From Bradyrhizobium manausense (GTDB lineage: Bacteria > Pseudomonadota > Alphaproteobacteria > Rhizobiales > Xanthobacteraceae): a stretch of DNA of 64,000 nt. Below the pieces are notes generated by a model that did not search any database, had not been told where the DNA came from, and saw nothing but the letters and a program-made list of their open reading frames with translations. The stretch is from positions 74,721-138,720 of the forward strand of contig NZ_LJYG01000026.1 in the NCBI RefSeq assembly GCF_001440035.1, read 5' to 3'. Positions 1 through 8,928 of the stretch are shown here, piece by piece. The position numbers were made by a program, and so were the translations under genes. Each line of letters begins with the position of its first letter. Position 1 is the first letter of the stretch.

Positions 1-3000
1 GCTCAGCAGGGTGATATCAGGGTCGAGCCGACCGTCGTGCATCATGGCGGCTTCCGGATAGCCCGACATATAGAGCACGGGCACGCCGGGACGCCGCTGG
101 AGCACGGCATCGGCAAGTTGGCGGCCGTTCATGCCGCCGGGCATGACGACATCGGTAAAGAGCAGATCGAACGCCGTGCCCAGGTCGACGAGAGCGAGGG
201 CCTCCGGACCATTGGGGGCCGCGATCGTGCGATAGCCGAAGCTCTTCAGCTGCGCTTCGACATAGTTGCGGACCAGTTCGTCGTCCTCGACCAGGAGGAT
301 GGTTTCCCTGCCGCGTTGCAGCTCGCCCTTCGTCACTACGCGTGTGGAGGCTGCGGCCTGGGTCGAGCGCGGCAGGTACAGGCTGAAGGTCGTCCCCGAT
401 CCTTCTTCGCTGTCGATTCGAATATGTCCGCCGGACTGCTTGATGAAGCCATACACCATGCTCAAGCCGAGGCCTGTTCCCTTGCCAAGCTCCTTGGTCG
501 TGAAGAACGGTTCGAAGATCTTGTCGCGGATTGTCAGCGGAATACCCGAGCCGGTGTCGCTCACCGTCACCAGGACGAAGTCGCCGAGCGCATTGTCCGG
601 TCCTGGATTGTCGGGGCCAAAGCTCACATTCGCGGTGCCGAACGAGATCTTGCCTCCGCCCGCCATCGCGTCGCGGGCATTGACGGCGAGGTTGATCAGG
701 GCAGTCGAGAGCTGGCCCGGGTCGATCAGCGCATGCCAGCAATCGGTCTGCAGCGTGGAGCCGACCTCGATGTGCTCGCCCAGCGTTGGCCGCAGCAGCT
801 TTGCGGTATCGACAATGAGATTGTTGACGTCGACGTTGCGGGGTTGCAGCGGCTGCCTGCGCGCGAAGGCGAGGAGCTGCATCGTCAGATCGGCGCCGCG
901 CGTGGCGGCATCGTCGATCATATGTGCAATGGCGACGAGGTCAGGCCGATCCGCAAGATCGTCGATCAGGATCTGGATGGTTCCGGTGATCACCGTCAGG
1001 ATGTTGTTGAAGTCATGGGCGACGCCCCCGGTGAGCTGGCCGACGGCGTCCATCTTCTGCGCCTGGCGCAACTGCTGCTCGAGGCGCAGCCGCTGGCTGA
1101 TGTCGCGTCCGATCACGATGATCAGCTCCTGGCCGCCCGTCGAGACGTGAGCGGCAGACATTTCGACATCGAGGCCCTTGTCGTCGGCGCCACCAAGGCG
1201 AAGCTGCAGCAGACCCGTCGAATCCGGCGCCAGCAATCTGGCGACCTCGGTTGGGTCGGCAGCAACGAGCATGGATCGGAACGGCAGGCCGATGATCTGC
1301 TCCCGCGGCCGTCCCAGCATCACACCGGCGGTGCGGTTTGCCTCGATCACAAGGCCGCTTTGGTCAAGCACCAGGATTGCGTCATGCGCCTGCTCCATGA
1401 GCAGGCGGTATTTTTCCTCGGCCTGCTTTCGCGCGGTGAGGTCGAGCACGAACGAGACGCACTGATCGGACGACCCGGCCAGCGAGGCGGACCCGATCAG
1501 GACAGGAACGCGGCTGCCGTCTTTCCTGATGAACTCCTTCTCCCGCGAGGCGGTCTGCCCCGATGTCCTGAGCTGTTCGACCCGCTGCGTGTCTTCGTCG
1601 CGATATTCCGCCGGGGTCATGTCGTTCCAGCGGATGGCCTTCGAGACCAGGTCCTGCCTGGAATATCCGGTCATGTTCAGGAAGGCGTCGTTGGCGTAGC
1701 TGATGTCGCCGCTGCCCTGCCAGAACAGGATGCCGATAATATTGGAATCGACGAGCCGGCGGATGCGCGCCTCGCGCTCCTGAAGATCGCGATAGAGCAG
1801 CGTGTTCTCTAGAGAGATCGCGGCCTGTGCCGCCAACAGGTCCAGCACCACCACCCGATCCGGCGTGAAGGCGTGCGTCGTCAACGTGTTCTCCAGATAC
1901 AGCAAGCCGATCAGCTTGGCTTGTTTCAGCAATGGCAGGCAGAGCATGGATCTCGGGTGTCGGCGACGCACATAGTCGTCACCGTAGAGCGGATCGGGCC
2001 GCGTTGCGTCGTCGACGATGAGGGGCTTTTGCGCGCGAATGACGTAGCGCAGCAGGGCCTCCGGACAATCCGGTGTCGAGAGCGAGGTTTGACGCATCGC
2101 GACGGTGAACGCGTCGCCCCTGGATTGGCCCTCCGCCTCGATACGGAAGTCGTCGTGCCGCGACAGGATCAGCAGGCCGCGGTCGGCACCAGCGTTCTGC
2201 AGAACGATCTTCATCAGTGTCTCGATCAGCTTCGGCAGCTCGATTTCACTTGAGACGGCCTGAGACGCCTTCACCACGGTGGTAACGTCCATCTGCTGGA
2301 TGGTCGGCCGGCTGCCGGAGCTGGTATCTTCGGCGACGTGGAGGCGCGGATAGAGGTGTTCGAGCTGCCTGACCTTTGGCTCGGCTCCCCAGCGGATAAA
2401 TCCGTAGTGGGCATCGCGCAGATAGGCATTGGCGATCTTGTCGAAGCCGCGCGTCGTGTAGAATCGTCCGGCGAGCTCGTTTGCGATGGCTTCATTGTGA
2501 GGAAAGCCGTTTGCATGCGCCTCGGCGATCGCCCGGTCGTAGTATCGCATCGCATCGACCTCGCGACCTTCGACGCGGGCGATTTCAGCCGAGATGAGAG
2601 CGGCCCGGTCAGCGAAGTCTTCCGGGCTGATCTCGTCCAATTGCTGAAGCTCGCGGTGGTGGCGGGTCAGAGCGTCGTGATGCCGGGCTCGTTCGGCTGG
2701 GATGGCGACCTCGCAACACGCGGCCTCGGCCAAGGCCGCGTAGAAGTGAAAGTCAACCCGATCGAACAGGGCTTTCGAGGTCCACAAGAGCTTGTCGGCC
2801 TTTGCTGCGGCAGCGATGGCGGTGGGATCGTTGGCAAGCACGCGTGCCTGCAGCTTGCGGGTCCAGTACCAGAATCCGGCCTGCTCCAGGTATGGCTCGG
2901 TCTCGAGACGAAGTTCAAACTGCGCCTCGTTGAAGTCGGCGTCATCGAAGCTGCCGAATTTCGCGGTGAGGCCGCGCAGCGACCGGATGAGCTGCAACTG

Positions 3001-6000
3001 CCCAATAATTCGATCCGCTGCAAGATCGACGTGCGCCCGGCGTGCGTAATCGAACCCCGCTTCGGCCTCCAGCTGCACTTCGGCAAGCGGATCGCCGCAA
3101 GCGAGAAGGTGCGTCAGGTGATGATGGCGGGTGAAGCTCGCATAGTTCACGTCGCCGACTTGCTGCGCGGCGTCGAAGGCGCGCTTCAGCCACGGGCGTC
3201 CTGTCCTCACATCTCGCGTCCAGCTGCCGAAGCCGAGATAGGCGCGGGCCTTGAACCGGTCCAGTCCGTGCGTCTCGACCAGATCGAGGCCGAGCCGGGC
3301 AAAGCGATAGCCGGCAGCGTAGTCGCCAAAGTCGGGACCGAGCACGGTGGCGAGCACGATGTAGGCGAGGCACGAGGCATCGGAGTTGCCGTATTGCAAG
3401 CTGAGATTGGCCATGCGTCCGATGATCAGGCGTCGCAAGCCCTCATCGATGTACCACGCCGGCGAAACCAGCACCGTAAGGACATCCATCGTTCCGCGCG
3501 CGACCGGATCAGTCATCTGCGGCAGATCGAGCAGGGCCTCGATCGGACGGTCGCCGATCGCCTGCCACATCCGCTGATATTCTCGCTGGACTTCATCCGG
3601 CGTTGGATGCGCGGACCAGTCGATGCCGACGCGCCGCAGATAGTCGAGCGCGGTCTCGACGTTGCGATCGCTTGGCTCCATCCGCAGCCGGGTGACCGCC
3701 GCGAGATCGGGCAGGGTGGCCGCTCGTTCCGCCAATTCGGCGAGGCGCGTGTTCGCCGTGGCGTGGTCGCCTGCGAGGAATTCGCATTCGGCGCGCTGCA
3801 GCGCCAGCGCGAAGCTGAGCGTGTAATGTTGCTCCCAGCGATCCCCGGGCAGCATGGCTTCGCCGGCCGCGAAGTGAGCGTGCGCCATGGCGAAGGCCGT
3901 TGCGGCCTTGGCGCGGCGACCGGCGAGCAGATTGAGCTCCGCCAGCCTGACGCGCTCCTCCGGTGCCGTGATCAAGGCTGCGCCGCGGTTGAGTTGGCTG
4001 ACGATCTCGAAGACGTCTTCCTCGATCGTTTCAGGCGCGACTCTCGCTGCGAACAAGCGGCCGATGCGCAGATGCGCCGCGGCCCGTCCTTGCTCCGGAA
4101 TCAGTGCATAAGCCGCCTCCTGAAACCGGTCGTGGACGAAGCGATAGGCGCCAGCTTGCGGCTCGACGAATTCCTGGCGAACGGCAGGCCACAGATCGGC
4201 GTTGACCTGCTCATCGGAGGCGTCGAGCACGATCGAAAGCACTGCCACCTCGGCGACATTTCCGAGGCAGGCCATCTGCTGCAGAGCCGTGCGTGTCGCC
4301 AGGGGCAGCCGGGTGAGCTTCCCCAGCATGAGGTCGATGACGTTGTCGGTGTACCGCTTGGCATGAATCCGCTCGAGGTCCCAGGCCCAGCGCACGGCAT
4401 TATGGTCGAACGCAAGCAGGCCTTCGTCGACCAGCGAGAACATGAACTGGATGGCGAAGAACGGATTGCCTGCGGTCTTCTCGTGCACGAGCTGGATCAG
4501 CGGCGCAGCGTGACTCGGCTCGCAACGGAGCGTGTCCGCCAGCAACTGGCCGAGGTGCCTGCGACCGAGCGGCGCGAGCTTGATCTCCACCACCCCTCGC
4601 CCGCGCGCCTTGATGGCCTCGCGCATGCGCATGACGGGATGAGCGGAATCCACCTCGTTGTCCCGGTAAGCACCGATCAGCATCAGGTGCTTCAGCTCTG
4701 ACCGCGTCAGGATGTCCTCGAGCAGCTCGAACGTCGCCATATCAAGCCATTGCAAATCATCGAGGAACAACACCAGGGGATGTTCGGCCCGCGCAAACAC
4801 GCCGATGAACTGTTCGATCACGCGGTGAAAGCGGCTTTGCGCGTGCTGGAGCGGCAGCTCGGTGACAGGCGGCTGCTCGCCGATGACGGCCTTCAGCTCC
4901 GGAACGAGGTCCACGACGAGCTGTCCGTTTGGACCAAGCGCGCCGAGCAGGGCCTGGCGCCACTCGCTCAGCTCGGCGTCGCGCTTGCCGAGAAGAGGAC
5001 GGACGAGGCCCTGGAATGCCTTGGCGAGCGTGGCGTAGGGGATGTCGCGTTTGTGCTGGTCGAATTTGCCTGACGCAAACAGGCCGTGCGACGGCACCAG
5101 CACCTTGTGCAGCTCGTTGACGACGGATGACTTGCCGATGCCGGAATATCCGGCGATCAGCGCAAGCTCCGGCGCGCCGCTCTTGGCGATGCGTTCGAAC
5201 GAGGCGAACAACGTCTCGCACTCGGATGTCCTTCCGTACAGCTTCTCGGGTACGAGAAGTCGGTCCGGCGTGTCGTGCTGGCCCAGCGGGAAGTCGTCGA
5301 TGGAACGCCGAAGCTCCCATTCTGCGAGGCAGCGTTGCAGATCCCGCTCGGCGCCGCCGGCGGTCTGGTAGCGCTCCTCCGCCATCTTGGAGAGCAGCTT
5401 CATGATCAGCCTGGACACCGTGCCGGGCACGTTGCTGCATCGCTTGGCCGGCGCATCGGGCTCCCTTGCGACGTGACAATGCACCCATTCCATCGGATCA
5501 TCAGCGGCGAATGGCAGCGAGCCGGTGACCATCTGGTAGAGCGTGACGCCGAGTGAGTAGAGATCACTCCGCGAGTCGATCGAGCGGTTCATGCGTCCCG
5601 TCTGCTCGGGAGAGATGTAAGCGAGCGTACCGGCGATCTGCTCGTGAGCTGCCGCGGACAGCCGTTCGCGGGGGCGGCGTGTTGCGAATCCGAAGCCGGT
5701 GAGATGCACGCCGCCATTGTTGCGGCTCACCAGGATATTTGCCGGTTTGATATCCTTGTGCACCAGGCCCTGTTGATGGACCTTGCCCAGCGCGGCAGCG
5801 ATCTGGATCGCGAGACGCAGGAAGCTGCCCGTCTCCATGGGCGCGTCCGTCAGCCAGGTCAGCGGCTCGCCGCCGCGATCCTCGAGGATGAGAATGGTGC
5901 GGCCGTGATCCTGCAGCAGCTCGAGCGGCTTCGCCGCCCAGGCACCATCCAGTTCGTCCCTCAGCGCAAATTCGTGAGCCAGCCGGTCGAGGCTTTGCGG

Positions 6001-6156
6001 GCTTGGATGTTCCGCGGCCGGAACGACGGCCAGCACGACCTGCCGTTCACCGTCAATGCGTTCGCGGGAGGTGCGGCACAGCAGAATCCCGTCTTCGTCG
6101 CAGAGAACCTGCGGACCGTGGGCCCAGCCGGTGCCCATAAATGATGAGAGATTCAT
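1..6156 (-). CDS. Hybrid Ser/Thr kinase-like / AAA ATPase / GAF-PAS / histidine kinase / receiver protein (3' end outside window)
   Basis: Cytoplasmic signalling protein; 2052 codons are visible and the stop lies beyond base 1. From the N-terminus: a protein-kinase-like domain (residues about 1-300, VHKDIKPANIL with Asp135); an AAA ATPase (about 315-640, Walker A GYSGIGKS with Lys342, Walker B VLFLDDLQW); a long helical region; a GAF domain (about 1300-1450); two PAS-like stretches (about 1450-1690); a HisKA domain with GGVAHDFNN (His1714); an HATPase with DTGSGIP and GTGLGL; and a receiver with LLFTDVVMP (Asp2002). The ATG at 6156 was chosen because the frame is closed by a stop near 6262 and has no other ATG; the Shine-Dalgarno is weak. 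Odd: the DFG motif reads GFG (Gly154) and the strand expected to carry the ATP-binding Lys reads VVLAVV, so the first domain may be a pseudokinase. Known family: trifunctional serine/threonine kinase/ATP-binding/sensor histidine kinase. Ligand unknown. Confidence 0.93.
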   Translation of the reverse strand, partial: MNLSSFMGTGWAHGPQVLCDEDGILLCRTSRERIDGERQVVLAVVPAAEHPSPQSLDRLAHEFALRDELDGAWAAKPLELLQDHGRTILILEDRGGEPLTWLTDAPMETGSFLRLAIQIAAALGKVHQQGLVHKDIKPANILVSRNNGGVHLTGFGFATRRPRERLSAAAHEQIAGTLAYISPEQTGRMNRSIDSRSDLYSLGVTLYQMVTGSLPFAADDPMEWVHCHVAREPDAPAKRCSNVPGTVSRLIMKLLSKMAEERYQTAGGAERDLQRCLAEWELRRSIDDFPLGQHDTPDRLLVPEKLYGRTSECETLFASFERIAKSGAPELALIAGYSGIGKSSVVNELHKVLVPSHGLFASGKFDQHKRDIPYATLAKAFQGLVRPLLGKRDAELSEWRQALLGALGPNGQLVVDLVPELKAVIGEQPPVTELPLQHAQSRFHRVIEQFIGVFARAEHPLVLFLDDLQWLDMATFELLEDILTRSELKHLMLIGAYRDNEVDSAHPVMRMREAIKARGRGVVEIKLAPLGRRHLGQLLADTLRCEPSHAAPLIQLVHEKTAGNPFFAIQFMFSLVDEGLLAFDHNAVRWAWDLERIHAKRYTDNVIDLMLGKLTRLPLATRTALQQMACLGNVAEVAVLSIVLDASDEQVNADLWPAVRQEFVEPQAGAYRFVHDRFQEAAYALIPEQGRAAAHLRIGRLFAARVAPETIEEDVFEIVSQLNRGAALITAPEERVRLAELNLLAGRRAKAATAFAMAHAHFAAGEAMLPGDRWEQHYTLSFALALQRAECEFLAGDHATANTRLAELAERAATLPDLAAVTRLRMEPSDRNVETALDYLRRVGIDWSAHPTPDEVQREYQRMWQAIGDRPIEALLDLPQMTDPVARGTMDVLTVLVSPAWYIDEGLRRLIIGRMANLSLQYGNSDASCLAYIVLATVLGPDFGDYAAGYRFARLGLDLVETHGLDRFKARAYLGFGSWTRDVRTGRPWLKRAFDAAQQVGDVNYASFTRHHHLTHLLACGDPLAEVQLEAEAGFDYARRAHVDLAADRIIGQLQLIRSLRGLTAKFGSFDDADFNEAQFELRLETEPYLEQAGFWYWTRKLQARVLANDPTAIAAAAKADKLLWTSKALFDRVDFHFYAALAEAACCEVAIPAERARHHDALTRHHRELQQLDEISPEDFADRAALISAEIARVEGREVDAMRYYDRAIAEAHANGFPHNEAIANELAGRFYTTRGFDKIANAYLRDAHYGFIRWGAEPKVRQLEHLYPRLHVAEDTSSGSRPTIQQMDVTTVVKASQAVSSEIELPKLIETLMKIVLQNAGADRGLLILSRHDDFRIEAEGQSRGDAFTVAMRQTSLSTPDCPEALLRYVIRAQKPLIVDDATRPDPLYGDDYVRRRHPRSMLCLPLLKQAKLIGLLYLENTLTTHAFTPDRVVVLDLLAAQAAISLENTLLYRDLQEREARIRRLVDSNIIGILFWQGSGDISYANDAFLNMTGYSRQDLVSKAIRWNDMTPAEYRDEDTQRVEQLRTSGQTASREKEFIRKDGSRVPVLIGSASLAGSSDQCVSFVLDLTARKQAEEKYRLLMEQAHDAILVLDQSGLVIEANRTAGVMLGRPREQIIGLPFRSMLVAADPTEVARLLAPDSTGLLQLRLGGADDKGLDVEMSAAHVSTGGQELIIVIGRDISQRLRLEQQLRQAQKMDAVGQLTGGVAHDFNNILTVITGTIQILIDDLADRPDLVAIAHMIDDAATRGADLTMQLLAFARRQPLQPRNVDVNNLIVDTAKLLRPTLGEHIEVGSTLQTDCWHALIDPGQLSTALINLAVNARDAMAGGGKISFGTANVSFGPDNPGPDNALGDFVLVTVSDTGSGIPLTIRDKIFEPFFTTKELGKGTGLGLSMVYGFIKQSGGHIRIDSEEGSGTTFSLYLPRSTQAAASTRVVTKGELQRGRETILLVEDDELVRNYVEAQLKSFGYRTIAAPNGPEALALVDLGTAFDLLFTDVVMPGGMNGRQLADAVLQRRPGVPVLYMSGYPEAAMMHDGRLDPDITLLS

Positions 6157-6683
6157 ATCCGTAGACCGTGCCGTCGCCGGGTTCAGGTCCGAACCGTAAC
6201 AGGCTCGCCCGGTCCCCACCTCATCCTCCGCAAGACCGCTCCGATGCGGCAACGCGCGCCATTATCGTTGCTTTAGTTTCCGCGTGCGGGACGCATGAAG
6301 GGCAGGACGCACGTGCAACGCTTGGCACGATAAGGCTGGCCCCTCACGCCGTCATTCCGGTACCCGGTCCGATCGGCGAGGCCGGGCACCGTTAAATCGT
6401 ATCATTTGCCTCAATCTCGTCAACGGACGGCCGACGAGACTTCGCAAAGTCCATTCGAGCACGTCGGCATGTAACAGAGGTCTCCTGCGGGTGACATCGC
6501 AACCTAGAGGAGAGAACGAGCGTCGGTGCTGGGCTGAAGCGACAATTCAGTTCGCTCAATTGGTTGGATGTTTGGTGCCGCCCGAGCTCTCGGACCAGCT
6601 GAAAACGTCAGGTCCGGATCACGAGGGCAGAGCACTTGCGAAATCCATCGTGTTTCGATGGGTTTCGTCACGCTCTACAAAAC
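6157..6683. other. Intergenic region, no gene seen
   Basis: About 527 bases between the start of the giant sensor kinase and the end of the orphan ABC binding protein, both on the minus strand. Short open frames here (for example 6491-6724 and 6568-6780 on plus) match nothing recognisable and lack a good ribosome site. It should hold the promoter of the sensor gene, but no clear -35/-10 pair was identified. A small hairpin at 6645-6661 may end the binding-protein transcript. Confidence 0.5.
6645..6661 (-). terminator. Possible terminator of the peptide-binding protein gene
   Basis: On the minus strand CCATCG pairs with CGATGG around an AAACA loop, followed by ATTTC. It starts 23 bases past the stop codon at 6684. 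The stem is short and the T run poor, so this is a weak call. Confidence 0.3.
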
Positions 6684-8474
6684 CTACGTGTTCCGATACC
6701 AGCTCGCAATATTCCACGTCGTGACGTCCCACCCCGAGATGTCAGTCATCAGGCCATCGACGGCGCCGCCGACGATGTAGCGTGAGAGCAGCGGCAGGAA
6801 GATGTTGGCCTCGCAGAAGATCTCATCGACCTTGATCAGCAGCGCGGCGCGCTTGACGGGATCGAGCTCGTTCTGGGCGGCCTTGTAGGCCTTGTCGGCC
6901 TCCGGGTCGGACCAGCGCGAAACGTTGCGGCCGAGCCATTTGTTGTCCTTGCTCGCGATTTCCCAGGAGACGCACTGGTTCAGGAACCGCTCCGGATCGG
7001 GCTGGGGTTGCGTCGCATTGTACATTTCCATGTCGCAGTAGAATTTCGAGTAGGTGTCGGGATTGCCGACATCCGAGGAGAAGAACACCGACGCCGTGAC
7101 CGATTTGAGTTCGATCTCGATCCCGGCCTTCTGGCAGGCCTGCTTGATGATGGCTTGCGCCTTCTGGCGCGGCGCGTTGATCGAGGTCTGGAACACGTAT
7201 TTCAGTTGCTTGCCGTCCCTCGTACGAATGCCGTCGGCACCAACCTTCCAGCCGGCCTCGTCGAGAATCTTGTTCGCCTTCTCGATGTTGAATTCGTATT
7301 TCAGCTTGCTCGATTTGAACTGCGGCGGCTGGTTGACGAAGCTCGCCGTTGCGACGGCGGCGCGGCCGTAGATGAACTTCTGGATTCCTTCGCGGTCAAT
7401 CAGCAGGTTGAGTGCCCGCCGCACGGCCGGATCGGACAGCGTCGGGTGCTTCGTCCTGGCGTTGGATCGTTCGCCGTCAACCTCGGTCCAAGGGTCCGTG
7501 GTGTTGAGGATGATGAACTCGATGCCGCCTGCGGTCGTGTACTCGACCTTGCCTTTGCCGCCGGTCTCCATGCGCTTGAGGATCTCGTCCTCGACCAGCA
7601 GATTCCACGCATAATCGTATTCGCCGGTCTGTAGCACGGCGCGCGCGGCAGAGACTGCGTCGCCGCCGCCCTTGATGTCGAACGTGTCGAAATAGGGCTG
7701 GTTCTTGACGTGATAATCAGGATTGCGTTCGGCCCGCAGCAGATCGCCGGGCTTGAACTCGACGAATTTGTAGGGACCGGTGCCGACCGGCTTCAGATTG
7801 CCCGGCGCGTCGCGCGATTTCGCACCGGCATAGTCGCCGAAATGATGCTTCGGCAGGATCTGGCCCACCGAGCCGACGAAGGGATCGGCCCAGAACGGGG
7901 TTGGCGCCTTGAAGATCACCTTAATGGTGTGGTCGTCGATCTTCTCGACAATGATGTCCTTGTAGGAGCCGGTGGTGTAGGCGGCCGTCGCCAGGTCGGC
8001 GGCGTACGTCCAGGTGAAGACGACGTCGTCGGCGGTGAAGGGCTTGCCGTCATGCCATCTCACGCCCTGCTTCAGCTTCCAGATCACGCAGGTGCCGTCA
8101 GCCGACAGCCCGCCATTCGCCTTGGTCGGGATCTCGGCGGCGAGACAGGGGATGAGATTGCCCTCCTTGTCCCAACCGGCGAGCGGCTCGAAGAAGATGC
8201 GTGAGGCGACCTGGTCCTTGGTGCCCAGCGCGAAATGCGGATTGAGCAAGGTGGGCGCCTGCCAGACCAGCATCCTGAGCGGACCGCCGCCGCCGGCTTT
8301 CGTCGGCTTGTAGGCCAGTGTGGCATTAGCCATCGCCACGTCGTTCCAGAGCAGGATCTGGCTCGCAATTGGCGCCGTGATCCCCGCTGCGGCCAACGTC
8401 CGCATGAAGGAGCGCCGCGACAGCGTGCCCTGCCTCACCTCCGCGATGAGCCCGCGGATGTCGTTTTCGTCCAT
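6684..8474 (-). CDS. ABC transporter substrate-binding protein, peptide/nickel (SBP_bac_5) family
   Basis: Periplasmic solute-binding protein, 596 residues, of the DppA/OppA/NikA class. The start at 8474 (MDENDIRG) follows a GGAGG ribosome site; a longer frame to 8558 exists but has no such site. The N-terminus carries a twin-arginine-type signal (SRRSFMRTLAAAGITAPIA), consistent with folded export. The body has the family pattern (DDVVFTW; VRRALNLLIDREGI near the middle). No permease or ATPase gene lies beside it, so it is an orphan within this window. Substrate cannot be told from sequence; an oligopeptide or similar amphipathic ligand is the usual guess. Confidence 0.88.
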   Translation of the reverse strand: MDENDIRGLIAEVRQGTLSRRSFMRTLAAAGITAPIASQILLWNDVAMANATLAYKPTKAGGGGPLRMLVWQAPTLLNPHFALGTKDQVASRIFFEPLAGWDKEGNLIPCLAAEIPTKANGGLSADGTCVIWKLKQGVRWHDGKPFTADDVVFTWTYAADLATAAYTTGSYKDIIVEKIDDHTIKVIFKAPTPFWADPFVGSVGQILPKHHFGDYAGAKSRDAPGNLKPVGTGPYKFVEFKPGDLLRAERNPDYHVKNQPYFDTFDIKGGGDAVSAARAVLQTGEYDYAWNLLVEDEILKRMETGGKGKVEYTTAGGIEFIILNTTDPWTEVDGERSNARTKHPTLSDPAVRRALNLLIDREGIQKFIYGRAAVATASFVNQPPQFKSSKLKYEFNIEKANKILDEAGWKVGADGIRTRDGKQLKYVFQTSINAPRQKAQAIIKQACQKAGIEIELKSVTASVFFSSDVGNPDTYSKFYCDMEMYNATQPQPDPERFLNQCVSWEIASKDNKWLGRNVSRWSDPEADKAYKAAQNELDPVKRAALLIKVDEIFCEANIFLPLLSRYIVGGAVDGLMTDISGWDVTTWNIASWYRNT

Positions 8475-8928
8475 CGGATGACCTCCACCTGCCACAACAA
8501 CAGTCGTCACCGGCGCAGCCATCATGTTGCATCGTGGTGTGGGCAGCAATGCCGACAATGGTGGAAAGCGGTGCGACGAAATGCCGAGCCAGGACCGCGG
8601 GTAGTGTCAATCCAGAGAACGAGAAGACGCATCTCCAAGTTCGAACGCAGCCAGAAGATCGATGCCGGTGCGCCTTGCTCCGTCATTGCGAGCGCAGCGA
8701 AGCAATCCAGAATCCCTCCGCGGCGACAGTCTGGATTGCTTCGCTGCGCTCGCAATGACGCGGTTGGGAGCCGCGTGCTTCAAAAGGGCTGCGGTCCGCG
8801 GGAGGCGGCCATGCGCGCGGTTCCGCGCATCGGTATTCCGTTGCCCTGTACGCGCGGGCCTCACTATATTGGCGAACGATGCAACCGGAGCGGCCTGCGC
8901 GGCGCTTCCAGCGATTGAGGGCCACGCG
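8475..8928. other. Intergenic region with a dispersed inverted repeat
   Basis: Divergent gap of about 454 bases between the minus-strand binding protein and the plus-strand molybdopterin enzyme. It holds the 31-bp inverted repeat at 8681-8760. Promoters for both neighbours should lie here but no convincing boxes were recognised. An open frame in phase with the oxidoreductase begins at 8662 inside the repeat and is not taken as coding. Confidence 0.6.
8681..8760. repeat. Dispersed palindromic repeat, family A (copy 1)
   Basis: Perfect 31-bp arms (8681-8711 and 8730-8760, beginning CGTCATTGCGAGCGCAGCGA) flank an 18-base centre. A second copy with identical arms and nearly the same centre is at 26739-26818. 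It can form one long hairpin. Elements of this type are common between genes in Bradyrhizobium. Confidence 0.9.

Noticed and set aside
37-1812. Long plus-strand frame of 591 codons (and another of 787 codons at 2338-4701)
   Set aside because: Both are antisense to the giant sensor kinase, whose minus-strand frame shows clear domains throughout. High GC makes long shadow frames common.
6322-6339. Sigma-54-like TGGCACG...GGCTGG on the plus strand
   Set aside because: No plus-strand gene follows and the -12 GC is not at the right spacing.
8662-8928. In-frame extension of the molybdopterin enzyme
   Set aside because: It reads through the family A palindromic repeat and has no ribosome site; the ATG at 8929 has one.
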